A stretch of DNA of 11,453 nt. Origin: Holophaga sp. (GTDB taxonomy: Bacteria; Acidobacteriota; Holophagae; Holophagales; Holophagaceae). The notes under the pieces are model-generated. The model saw only the letters and a list, made by a program, of their open reading frames with translations. It was not told the DNA's origin and ran no database searches. Location: assembly GCA_031292735.1 (NCBI GenBank), contig JARLGP010000286.1:1-11453 (forward strand). The letters are read 5' to 3'. Positions 1-7,927 of this stretch are shown in pieces (the first letter of the stretch is position 1; each line of letters opens with the position of its first letter). Made by a program: the position numbers and the translations under genes.

Positions 1-714
<714 letters not shown>

Positions 715-723
715 ACCAAGCGA

Positions 724-763
724 CCGCCCGGCGGGATGCGGATCCCGCCGGGCGGCCGTTTTT
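724..763 (+). terminator. Intrinsic terminator after thiC
   Basis: A perfect GC-rich inverted repeat (724-736 with 743-755, extendable by one T-A pair to a 14-bp stem with a GCGG loop) is followed by CCG and five T residues at 759-763. It starts 10 bases after the thiC stop. Read on the minus strand, the hairpin is not followed by a T run, so it should act mainly on thiC transcripts and not as a strong terminator for the convergent glxR. Confidence 0.9.
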
Positions 764-774
764 CCTTGAATCAG

Positions 775-1659
775 CTAGCGGCGCACTTCCACCTGGGCCA
801 GCTTCTCGTAGTGCTGCACCAGGCTGCAGTGGTCGAGGTCGCCCATGCCGTCGGTCTTGATGGCCTGCAGCATCTCCATCACCGAGGCGGTGAGCGGCAG
901 CGGCACGCCCAACTGGTGGGAGGTCTCCAGCACGTTGGCCAGATCCTTGATGTGCAGGTTCACCCGGAAGCCGGGGTTGAACTTCCGATCCATCACCAGC
1001 GGCGCCTTGGCGTCCAGCACGGTGCTGCCGGCCAGCCCGCCGCGGATCGCCTGCCATACCAGTTCGGGCTCCACGCCGGCCTTGGTGGCCAGCACCAGCG
1101 CCTCGGACATGGCCGCGATGTTGAGCGCCACGATGATCTGGTTGGCCAGCTTGGTGATGTTGCCGGCGCCGATCTCCCCGGTGCGCACCACCGACCCGGC
1201 CATGGCCTTCATGATCGGGTAGCAGCGCTCGAACACTTTCTCCGGCCCGCCGACCATGACCGAAAGGGTCCCGTCGATGGCCTTGGGCTGGCCGCCGCTC
1301 ACCGGCGCATCCAGCATGTCCACCCCCCGCCCGGCCAGCAGCACGGAAAGCTCGCGGCTCACCAGCGGGGCGATGGAGCTCATGTCGATCACCACCGAGC
1401 CCTTGCGGGCCCCGGCCAGGACGCCGTCGTCGCCCAGCACCACCGCCTTCACCTGGGGCGAATTGGGCAGCATGGTGATGATGATGTCGCTGCGTTCGGC
1501 CACTTCCCGGGCGCTCTTGGCGGTCTCGGCGCCGGCGGCGGCCAGCTCGGCCACGGAGGCCTGGTTCAGGTCCATGACCACCAGTTCGTATCCCGCTTTG
1601 ATCAAATTGTGGCTCATGGGTTTGCCCATGATCCCAAGTCCGATGAATCCAATTTTCAT
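775..1659 (-). CDS. glxR: 2-hydroxy-3-oxopropionate (tartronate semialdehyde) reductase
   Basis: This NAD(P)H-dependent enzyme reduces tartronate semialdehyde to D-glycerate. At 294 residues it is normal for the GarR/GlxR branch of the beta-hydroxyacid dehydrogenase family. Seen: the N-terminal Rossmann loop GFIGLGIMGKPM (residues 4-15), the substrate-binding loop DAPVSGG (117-123), and GAGNITKLANQ (165-174) carrying the family's catalytic lysine at 170 and the conserved Asn 174. The ATG at 1659 is preceded by an AGGAGA ribosome binding site at 1666-1671 with six bases spacing. It is the last gene of gcl-hyi-glxR, 22 bases after hyi. Assignment to tartronate semialdehyde instead of 3-hydroxyisobutyrate or another beta-hydroxyacid rests mostly on the operon partners; glxR and garR cannot be told apart here. 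Confidence 0.93.
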   Translation of the reverse strand: MKIGFIGLGIMGKPMSHNLIKAGYELVVMDLNQASVAELAAAGAETAKSAREVAERSDIIITMLPNSPQVKAVVLGDDGVLAGARKGSVVIDMSSIAPLVSRELSVLLAGRGVDMLDAPVSGGQPKAIDGTLSVMVGGPEKVFERCYPIMKAMAGSVVRTGEIGAGNITKLANQIIVALNIAAMSEALVLATKAGVEPELVWQAIRGGLAGSTVLDAKAPLVMDRKFNPGFRVNLHIKDLANVLETSHQLGVPLPLTASVMEMLQAIKTDGMGDLDHCSLVQHYEKLAQVEVRR

Positions 1660-1681
1660 ATGAGTTCTCCTGATTGATTAA

Positions 1682-2461
<780 letters not shown>

Positions 2462-2489
2462 GGCGTTTCCTCCTCTGGATTCCTGGGGT

Positions 2490-4172
2490 CTAGTCGAATT
2501 CCTTGACAGCGGCGATGGAGCCGCCCATGGCGCAATCGGTGGACGGATCGCAGACGATGTCGATCACGTAGGGCTTCTTGGCGGCCCTGGCCCGGGCGAT
2601 GGCCAGCGGAATAGCCTCCGGCAGGAACACCCGCTCGCCGCTGCAGCCGAACCCTTCGGCCACCTTCACGTAGTCCATCAGGTTCTGGTTCTCCGGCATG
2701 GCCACGGCGTATTCGAACCCGTAGGCGTACTTCTGGTTCTGCCGGATCAGGCCCAGGTATGCGTTGTTCACGATGACCACGATCAGGGGCACGTGGTAGG
2801 CGGCGGCCACCGCCAGCTCTTCCACCATGAAGGTAAAGCCGAAATCGCCCATGACCGCCACGGCCTTGTGCTCCGGCTTGGCGATCATCGCGCCGAACGC
2901 CGCCGGGATGTCGAAGCCGAGCGTGCCGGCACCGCCCGAAGGTAGGTATTTCCTGGGCTTGTTGATGTTCTGGAACTGGCCGGACCAGATCTGGGAGATC
3001 CCGCAGCCGGTGGTGAACATGGTGTCCTCGTCGAAGCCCAGGTTCAGTTCGCGGTACACCCGCTGGGGCTTGATGGGCACTTCGGTGAAGAGGTCCTTGC
3101 GCCGGAGTTCCGCCCTCTGGGCCGGAATGGCCTTGACCCGGTCGCTGACCGGGAAGTCCACCTTGCGGCTGGCGATCTCCTGCTGCAGCGCCTCGATGGC
3201 CAGCCTGGCGTCGGCCACGATGCCGATTTCGCAGCTGATGATCTTGTTGATCTGCCTGGGCTCGATGTCCACGTGGATGAAGCGGCGCTCGCCGGCGTAG
3301 ACCTTCACGTCCCCGGTGTGGCGGTCGGTGAAGCGGCAGCCGATCCCCAGCACCACGTCCGAACCCAGCAGGTAGTGGTTGCCCAGCGGGGTCCCCACCT
3401 GGATCCCGGCATGGTTCACGTTCAGTGGGTGGTCCACCGGGACGCCGCCCTTGGCCATGTAGGTGGTGATGATGGGCGCATGGATGGTTTCCGCCAGCTG
3501 GATGCAGGCGGCCTCCGCCTGGGCCAGGATCACCCCGCCGCCCATGATGATGATCGGGTTCTTGGCCCGCAGCAGCAGGTCCACCGCCATCTTGATGTCG
3601 CGGGCGTTGGGGCCCGGCTTGATCACCGGCAGGGGCCGGTATTTTTCCGGATCGAACAGGATGTCGGCGTTCTGGATGTCCAGCGGCAGATCCACCAGGA
3701 CCGGGCCGGGCTTGCCTGCCCGGGCGGTGTGGAACGCCTCCTGCAGGATGCCCGGCAGGTCCTCGGCCCTGGTGACGCACCAGGTGGCCTTGGCGATGGG
3801 CTTGCAGATGGCGGCGATGTCCACGCACTGGAAGGCGTCCTTGCCCAGCTGGGCCGAGGCCCCCTGCCCGGTGATGGCCACCAGGGGGGTGGAGTCGATG
3901 TTGGCGGTGTAGATTCCGGTGACGAAGTTGGTGGCGCCGGGGCCCGAGGTGCAGAGCGCGGCCGCCATCCTGCCGCTGGCCCGGAAGTAGGCGTCCGCCG
4001 CGTGCACGGCGGCGGCCTCATGGCGCACCACGTAGTGCTTGATCTGCTCCGACAACCCCAGGAATTTGTACACTGGGTTGATCCCGGCTCCGGGAATGCC
4101 GAAGGCATCGCTAATACCTTCAAGTTCTAGAATTTTTACTACAACCTCGGCGACTTTCAAGACCACCTCCAT
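2490..4172 (-). CDS. gcl: Glyoxylate carboligase (tartronate semialdehyde synthase), ThDP-dependent
   Basis: Gcl condenses two glyoxylate to tartronate semialdehyde and CO2. The 560-residue protein has the three-domain POX/acetolactate-synthase layout: N-terminal PYR domain (GIPGAGINPVYK 25-36, TSGPGATNFVTG), a central FAD-type domain and a C-terminal ThDP domain. The diphosphate motif reads GDF instead of GDG, with NNAYLGLIRQNQ after it; E. coli Gcl also has GDF and nearly the same NNAYLGLIRQ block, which argues for Gcl over acetolactate synthase. It is about 30 residues shorter than E. coli Gcl at the C-terminus. Unlike E. coli Gcl, which has Val51, this protein has the canonical glutamate (Glu52 in VRHEAAAVH). 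The start is uncertain: ATG 4172 has no good ribosome site, while TTG at 4158-4160 follows GGAGGT. It is first in gcl-hyi-glxR and divergent from a LysR gene. Confidence 0.9.
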   Translation of the reverse strand: MEVVLKVAEVVVKILELEGISDAFGIPGAGINPVYKFLGLSEQIKHYVVRHEAAAVHAADAYFRASGRMAAALCTSGPGATNFVTGIYTANIDSTPLVAITGQGASAQLGKDAFQCVDIAAICKPIAKATWCVTRAEDLPGILQEAFHTARAGKPGPVLVDLPLDIQNADILFDPEKYRPLPVIKPGPNARDIKMAVDLLLRAKNPIIIMGGGVILAQAEAACIQLAETIHAPIITTYMAKGGVPVDHPLNVNHAGIQVGTPLGNHYLLGSDVVLGIGCRFTDRHTGDVKVYAGERRFIHVDIEPRQINKIISCEIGIVADARLAIEALQQEIASRKVDFPVSDRVKAIPAQRAELRRKDLFTEVPIKPQRVYRELNLGFDEDTMFTTGCGISQIWSGQFQNINKPRKYLPSGGAGTLGFDIPAAFGAMIAKPEHKAVAVMGDFGFTFMVEELAVAAAYHVPLIVVIVNNAYLGLIRQNQKYAYGFEYAVAMPENQNLMDYVKVAEGFGCSGERVFLPEAIPLAIARARAAKKPYVIDIVCDPSTDCAMGGSIAAVKEFD

Positions 4173-4274
4173 GACACGGGACAGGGGAACCCCAGGGCCC
4201 CATGCGGGGCCGGGGGAAGCAACGATGCGTTCTCAGGCTCCAATATCCCTTCCATGACCCCCGTGAACCAGGGG

Positions 4275-4298
4275 CCGATTCCTGATCCTAGGAATCGG
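4275..4298. promoter_or_regulatory. 24-bp palindrome, candidate LysR-family operator
   Basis: Nine-base arms CCGATTCCT and AGGAATCGG flank a six-base centre, a perfect inverted repeat in the 168-bp divergent region. An overlapping smaller palindrome GAATC-G-GATTC (4292-4302) shares its right arm. It lies 43-66 bases upstream of the lysR start and about 100 bases upstream of gcl, where LysR-type regulators usually bind to control a divergent operon and themselves. The even spacing does not fit the classical T-N11-A symmetry exactly, and no T run follows, so it is not a terminator. Operator function is inferred. Confidence 0.55.
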
Positions 4299-4327
4299 AT
4301 TCATCGATGGGTTTCCCGGACAACGGT

Positions 4328-4333
4328 TACAAT
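4328..4333 (+). promoter_or_regulatory. Possible -10 element (TACAAT) of the lysR gene
   Basis: TACAAT differs from TATAAT at one position and ends seven bases before the proposed ATG at 4341, so transcription would begin at or next to the start codon. No convincing -35 hexamer lies 16-18 bases upstream, which would be expected of an activator-dependent or autoregulated promoter. The call is tentative. Confidence 0.35.
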
Positions 4334-4340
4334 CAGCGTC

Positions 4341-5243
4341 ATGGACGTCCGAACCCTATCCACCTTCAGCGTCGCCGCCCGCACGCTGAGCTTCACCAAC
4401 GCCGCGGTGTCCCTGGGCTATGCCCAGTCCAGCGTCACCGCCCAGATCAGGAGCCTGGAGGAAGACCTGGGCTCCGCCCTGTTCAACCGGGTGGGCAACC
4501 GCCTGGAGCTGACCGAACCGGGGTTGCGCTTCCTCACCTACGCCGAGAAGATCCTCGCCCTCACCGAGGAGGCCAAGGCCTCGCTGCAGGACGAGGAAGG
4601 GGTGGGCACCCTGCGCTTCACCGCGCCGGAAAGCATCTGCACCTACCTGCTGCCGCCGGTGCTCAAGTCCTTCCATGCGAAGTTCCCCAGGGTGCGCATG
4701 CAGTTCCTGCCCGGCTTCGTGCGCGATTTCAAGCGCCAGGTGCTGGAGGGGGCGGTGGACCTGGCCTTCATCCTGGAGGAGCCGTTCCCGTCCAAGGCGC
4801 TGGCGGTGGAAAAGCTGCGGGACGAGGAGGTGCTGATCCTGGCCGCCCCCGACCACCGGCTGGCCTCGTCGCTGCGGGTTTCCGCCCAGGACCTCATGGA
4901 CGAGGAGGTCCTGCTCAAGGCCCTGGGCTGCAGCTACCGCAACCAGTTCGAGCGCCAGCTGATCGCCGCCGGCGCCCACCCGGGCGGCTTCCTGGAATTC
5001 CAGGGGGTGGAGACCATCAAGCGCTGCGTGCAGATCGGCCTGGGCATCGCGCCCCTGCCGCGCATGGCGGTGGAGGCTGAACTGGCCTCCGGGCAGCTGG
5101 TGGCGCTGCCCTGGGAAGGCCCGGAACTGCAGATCTCCACCTACGTGGTGTGGAACCCCGAGCGGCACATGGGGTTCGCCGAGGAGGCCTTCCTGGAGCA
5201 CGTGCGGGCGATGGTGGGGCCCGCCACGCTGCCTACACCTTGA
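4341..5243 (+). CDS. LysR-family transcriptional regulator, likely regulator of the gcl operon
   Basis: This 300-residue DNA-binding regulator has an N-terminal winged helix-turn-helix (residues 2-60: [20 protein letters not shown], then [20 protein letters not shown] and the wing [12 protein letters not shown]), a linker helix (to about 85) and a two-lobed periplasmic-binding-like effector domain (about 88-293, beginning [20 protein letters not shown]). The frame is open further upstream to an ATG at 4254, but MDVRTLSTF is where LysR proteins normally begin, so 4341 is chosen. The upstream 29 residues are low-complexity and overlap the palindrome. No Shine-Dalgarno precedes 4341. Divergence from gcl suggests control by a glyoxylate-pathway metabolite; the effector is unknown. 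Its last 11 bases overlap the convergent chemoreceptor gene. Confidence 0.92.
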   Translation: MDVRTLSTFSVAARTLSFTNAAVSLGYAQSSVTAQIRSLEEDLGSALFNRVGNRLELTEPGLRFLTYAEKILALTEEAKASLQDEEGVGTLRFTAPESICTYLLPPVLKSFHAKFPRVRMQFLPGFVRDFKRQVLEGAVDLAFILEEPFPSKALAVEKLRDEEVLILAAPDHRLASSLRVSAQDLMDEEVLLKALGCSYRNQFERQLIAAGAHPGGFLEFQGVETIKRCVQIGLGIAPLPRMAVEAELASGQLVALPWEGPELQISTYVVWNPERHMGFAEEAFLEHVRAMVGPATLPTP

Positions 5244-6813
5244 ACCCGCCCACCACCCGGCGCAGCCCTTCGGCCACGCCGGCCAGGTCGTCGGAGGTCT
5301 TGACGATCTCCTGAACGGTGGCGGAAAGCTCCTGGGTGGCCGAGGCGTTCTGGGCCAGGCGGGCGCTGGTCTTTTCCATGCGCTCGGCCACATCGACGCT
5401 GGTGGCGGCCTGGACGCTGCTGAGTTCGGCGATCGCCTTGATGCTGGAGGAGATGCCATGGATCCGTTCCCGGATGGCCTCGAGCTTCTCCAGGCTGGCC
5501 TTCACTCCGGACACCCCGCCGGCCACCGCATCCAGGGACATCTGGTTGAGCCCCGCGATCTCCAGGGCCGCCACCTTGGACCGTTCGGCCAGCTTGCGGA
5601 CCTCGTCGGCCACCACCGCGAAGCCCTTGCCGTGCTGGCCGGCCTTGGCGGCCTCGATGGCGGCGTTCAGGGAGAGCAGGTTGGTCTGGTTGGCGATCTC
5701 CTGGATCACGTGCACCGCCTTCACCACCTGGGAGGTGGCGTTGCGGATCTCCTCCATGCCCTGGGCCGCCCCCTGCCCCGCTTCGGCTCCCTTGGCGGTG
5801 TCCACCACGGCGGCCTCGCTCTGGTTCCCGGTCTCCCGGGTCCGCTGGCTCATGGATTCCACGTTGTTCCGCAGCCCCCGCATGGCCTGGGAGACCTGCT
5901 CTCCGGCGTCCTTGAGTTCCTCGCTCACCCGGGCGATGTCCTGCACGGCGCTGTGCATCTCCTGGGCGGTGGCGGCCAGTTCCACGCTGCCTGAGCCCAC
6001 CCGGTCGGCGAACCCGCTGATGGTCCGCACGGTTTCCCGCATCTTCCCGTTGTACTCGTTGAAGGCTTCCGCCGCCTGGGCGATCTCGTCATGGGTGGCC
6101 ACCACGATCTGCTTGGACAGGTCGCTTTCATGCAGTCCGGTCACCAGCTGGCGCAGGGGAAGGATCATCGAGCCGGACCGGCTCCGGGCGATCAGGGCGG
6201 CCAGCAGGGCCACCAGCAGGGCGCCCCCGCCCATGCCGACGTAGATCCTCGTCATGGCCGCGCTCACGTCGTCCAGGTAGATGCCGCTGCCGATCACCCA
6301 GTCCCATTCGGGAATGCGCTTGGCGAACGAGGATTTCGGGAACACCCCGGTCTTGCCCGGCTTGGAATAGTCGTAGTCGTAGAAGCCGCCCGCGGGATCC
6401 TCGCTGGCCGCCCGCAGCGCCTTGACCGCCGGAAGGACATTGGGTGGCAGGTCCTGGCCGGCCTTCCCCTCCAGCTGCTTGGCGATGGGCAGCACCACGA
6501 TGGAGAAGGCGGGGCCATGGATGAAGACGTAGTTGTTGCCTTCGAAACGGGTGGCGCTCACCAGGGTCTTGGCCTCCCGCTGGGCCACGTCCAGAGGCAT
6601 GCGCCCTTCCGCCGCCTCCTTGGCCAGGAACTCCACCTGGGAATGGGCGGTCTCCACCACGTGCCGGAGACCGTCCTTGCGCGAGGAAAGCAGGAGGGAA
6701 TGGACGGTCGGCAGCACGTAGCCGCCCACCAGGGCCAGGAACAGGACGATCGGCACCATGGTGGTCAGGAAGATCTTGCCAGGGAGGGTCTGGAGGAAGG
6801 ACCGAGCGCTCAT
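5233..6813 (-). CDS. Methyl-accepting chemotaxis protein with periplasmic Cache domain
   Basis: This transmembrane chemoreceptor senses a small ligand outside the inner membrane and controls CheA/CheW inside. It has 526 residues: TM1 about 14-36, an extracytoplasmic single-Cache (sCache_2-like) domain about 38-186 with NNYVFIHG (93-100), [15 protein letters not shown] and [14 protein letters not shown] (171-184), TM2 about 190-209, a HAMP domain about 210-262, then the long signalling coiled coil. The conserved tip is [20 protein letters not shown] with [18 protein letters not shown] after it (372-412). It ends VGGFKV without the NWETF-type CheR/CheB tether. The frame is open to 6891, but ATG 6813 has GGAG seven bases upstream and puts TM1 at the N-terminus. 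The ligand is unknown; sCache_2 receptors often sense small organic acids. It stands alone between lysR and the small-gene pair. Confidence 0.95.
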   Translation of the reverse strand: MSARSFLQTLPGKIFLTTMVPIVLFLALVGGYVLPTVHSLLLSSRKDGLRHVVETAHSQVEFLAKEAAEGRMPLDVAQREAKTLVSATRFEGNNYVFIHGPAFSIVVLPIAKQLEGKAGQDLPPNVLPAVKALRAASEDPAGGFYDYDYSKPGKTGVFPKSSFAKRIPEWDWVIGSGIYLDDVSAAMTRIYVGMGGGALLVALLAALIARSRSGSMILPLRQLVTGLHESDLSKQIVVATHDEIAQAAEAFNEYNGKMRETVRTISGFADRVGSGSVELAATAQEMHSAVQDIARVSEELKDAGEQVSQAMRGLRNNVESMSQRTRETGNQSEAAVVDTAKGAEAGQGAAQGMEEIRNATSQVVKAVHVIQEIANQTNLLSLNAAIEAAKAGQHGKGFAVVADEVRKLAERSKVAALEIAGLNQMSLDAVAGGVSGVKASLEKLEAIRERIHGISSSIKAIAELSSVQAATSVDVAERMEKTSARLAQNASATQELSATVQEIVKTSDDLAGVAEGLRRVVGGFKV

Positions 6814-6986
6814 GAAGCTGCTCCGGAGAACGACGTGCGTGGGGGGCAGATCGGGGGTCCGGAGGCGGGGCTGGATCGGGTCGGCCGTCACCCATTGGCC
6901 ACCGGAGAGGTTGGACAGGTAGCCTCAGAGTATGGCCAGGGATGACGGGAAAAGGTTGATTTTTATCGCATGGGGCCGGGGCCTGC

Positions 6987-7139
6987 CTACCTCGGGTTCG
7001 CTTCGGGCTTGGCCGGGTCCGCCGGCTTCTGCTTGGCGTCGTGCCGGGCATCGTGGTTGGGGTCGTGCTTGGGATCCTGCTTCGGATCGGCGTTGTGCCT
7101 GGATTCGTGCTTCGAAATGTCGTCAACCTTCCGTGCCAT
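6987..7139 (-). CDS. Small 50-aa tetrapeptide-repeat protein, function unknown
   Basis: A 50-codon frame starts at ATG 7139 and ends at TAG 6987. It is preceded by AGGAG (7146-7150) with six bases spacing, a good translation start. The product is very hydrophilic, with no membrane segment or signal peptide. Residues 18-37 are five tandem tetrapeptides: DPKQ, DPKH, DPNH, DARH, DAKQ, encoded by a 60-bp stretch (7029-7088) of 12-bp units whose codons vary. The whole chain has 5 His, 7 Pro, 7 Lys, 4 Arg and 10 acidic residues, so it is near neutral and probably disordered. It starts 45 bases after the stop of the 121-aa gene on the same strand, so the two are probably co-transcribed. I do not recognise a family. 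Metal binding through His/Asp, or a role as a stress or solubility peptide, are guesses. Confidence 0.7.
   Translation of the reverse strand: MARKVDDISKHESRHNADPKQDPKHDPNHDARHDAKQKPADPAKPEANPR
7029..7088 (-). repeat. Coding tandem repeat, five degenerate 12-bp units
   Basis: Five consecutive 12-bp units encode D-[P/A]-[K/N/R]-[Q/H]. Differing synonymous and non-synonymous positions between units show an old, selected repeat and not a recent slippage expansion. Confidence 0.75.
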
Positions 7140-7184
7140 GGGGTTCTCCTTTTCGGGTTGCTTCCGGGGGCCTGCGAGCCGCCA

Positions 7185-7550
7185 TCACTCGTCGCCCACT
7201 TCCTTCTCCTCTTTCTCCTCTTCCACCTCATCGCTGGTGAGGAAGTCCACGCCCTGCTCTGCCTTGAGATCCTTGAGGGCCTCGTAGACGGAGGCTTCCA
7301 TGGCCTCGCGGTCGGTCTCCTCCACCGACCCGGGGTCGGCCACCGTCACTTCCAGTTCGGGGCCCAGGGTTTCCTGCTGGTAGTTCACCGTCGCCTGCAC
7401 CATGGCCTCCGGGTAGAGCTGGGTCGCCGTGGCGAAATAGGCCTCCTCCAACTGCTGGGCGAAACGGGCGGCCATCTGGGCCGGATCGGCCCAGCCATCG
7501 CCCATGGAGGCGGTCGCGACGGTATCCGTGATTGTGATGGTCAGTGCCAT
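7185..7550 (-). CDS. 121-aa protein with acidic C-terminal tail, function unknown
   Basis: This soluble 121-residue protein has no signal peptide or membrane segment, and no family is recognised. The pattern suggests beta (LTITITDTV, 3-11), a helix (PAQMAARFAQQLEEAYFATA, 23-42), two strands (MVQATVNYQQ 50-59, ELEVTVADP 65-73) and a second helix (TDREAMEASVYEALKDLKAE, 79-98), ending in an acidic tail DEVEEEKEEKEVGDE (107-121). ATG 7550 is chosen because AGGAG (7557-7561) lies six bases upstream; an in-frame ATG at 7589 would add 13 residues but lacks a ribosome site. That ribosome site is inside a 7-bp hairpin. It is followed 45 bases later by the 50-aa repeat protein and is divergent from the kdp operon. 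C/G-rich third positions like the neighbours support real coding. Confidence 0.8.
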   Translation of the reverse strand: MALTITITDTVATASMGDGWADPAQMAARFAQQLEEAYFATATQLYPEAMVQATVNYQQETLGPELEVTVADPGSVEETDREAMEASVYEALKDLKAEQGVDFLTSDEVEEEKEEKEVGDE

Positions 7551-7555
7551 TCGAA

Positions 7556-7580
7556 GCTCCTGGATGACAGGATCAGGAGC
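7556..7580 (-). promoter_or_regulatory. Hairpin sequestering the ribosome binding site of the 121-aa gene
   Basis: On the minus strand, GCTCCTG (7580-7574) is perfectly complementary to CAGGAGC (7562-7556), which holds the AGGAG ribosome site of the 121-aa gene. An alternative shorter pairing, TCCTG (7572-7568) with CAGGA (7562-7558), would mask the same site with a five-base loop. Two competing anti-SD segments suggest translational control (temperature, protein or RNA release), or may be chance. If transcription starts downstream of 7580 the structure could not form. Confidence 0.4.
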
Positions 7581-7683
7581 ACCTTTCATGCCGCAAGGTA
7601 ACTAACGGCTTTCAAATGGCTTGTGTCATGCTGGAGGTCTGAGGGTCGGGTCCGTCCCATCAAGATGACCTGACATCTCGATC

Positions 7684-7785
7684 AATTCGAATGCCCTGGG
7701 GATGGGCAGGCGGCCTGGGACGGCGGATCTTGACATAATCTTGACGCCCTGGCTTTGGATCCATACAGCACCCTGATTCGAATTT
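7684..7785. promoter_or_regulatory. Candidate kdp control region: phased direct repeat, promoter and paired ATTCGAAT palindromes
   Basis: The direct repeat ATCTTGAC occurs at 7727-7734 and 7738-7745, exactly 11 bp apart. Its copies contain TTGACA (7730-7735) and TTGACG (7741-7746). The second is 17 bp from a weak -10, TACAGC (7764-7769), which would start kdp mRNA near 7776. One-turn-phased repeats overlapping a -35 are the usual form of OmpR-family response-regulator sites, the family of KdpE. ATTCGAAT palindromes at 7685-7692 and 7777-7784 flank this, extending as AATTCGAAT and ATTCGAATT in inverted orientation, 92 bp centre to centre. The region (7590-7834) otherwise holds no gene I can support. 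Confidence 0.4.
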
Positions 7786-7834
7786 AGTTAAATTTTCCAA
7801 CGGGGAAGTTCTGTCCCCCCGGGAGGGCATCCGC

Positions 7835-7927
7835 TTGAACGCCATGCATATCGTTGCCGCGCTATTGGGGCTGGGCCTGCTGGTCTACCTCGCCATCGCC
7901 CTGCTGATGCCGGAGAAGTTCCAATGA
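7835..7927 (+). CDS. kdpF: KdpF, small membrane subunit of the Kdp K+ ATPase
   Basis: KdpF is a one-helix inner-membrane peptide that stabilises the KdpABC complex. A strong GGAGGG (7822-7827) is spaced seven bases from TTG 7835, giving a 30-residue peptide; the in-frame ATG at 7844 (27 residues) lies 16 bases from it, so TTG is preferred. The chain is almost entirely one hydrophobic helix (IVAALLGLGLLVYLAIALL) ending MPEKFQ, close in size and C-terminus to known KdpF (about 29 residues). Its stop overlaps the kdpA start in an ATGA at 7924-7927, implying translational coupling. Confidence 0.88.
   Translation: MNAMHIVAALLGLGLLVYLAIALLMPEKFQ

Noticed and set aside
736..1677. Plus-strand open frame of 313 codons opposite glxR
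   Set aside because: His/Gln/Gly-rich antisense shadow, no ribosome site, and it starts inside the thiC terminator.
4196..4211. Hairpin GGCCCC-ATGC-GGGGCC in the gcl leader
   Set aside because: Only six GC pairs in GC-rich DNA, no U run and not overlapping the start region; too easily a chance match to call an attenuator.
6914..6990. Possible flagellar sigma-28 promoter (TAAA-like) upstream of the chemoreceptor
   Set aside because: A TAAA is present on the minus strand but no GCCGATAA-like -10 at the right spacing; a CATACT -10 has no -35 partner.
7590..7834. Riboswitch (for example c-di-AMP or K+-related) before kdp
   Set aside because: The likely leader is only about 60 bases, with just a 5-bp hairpin (7802-7818); no known riboswitch core can be recognised.
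7660..7845. 61-codon minus-strand frame across the kdp promoter region
   Set aside because: No Shine-Dalgarno, overlaps the kdpF start and promoter repeats, and no protein-like pattern.
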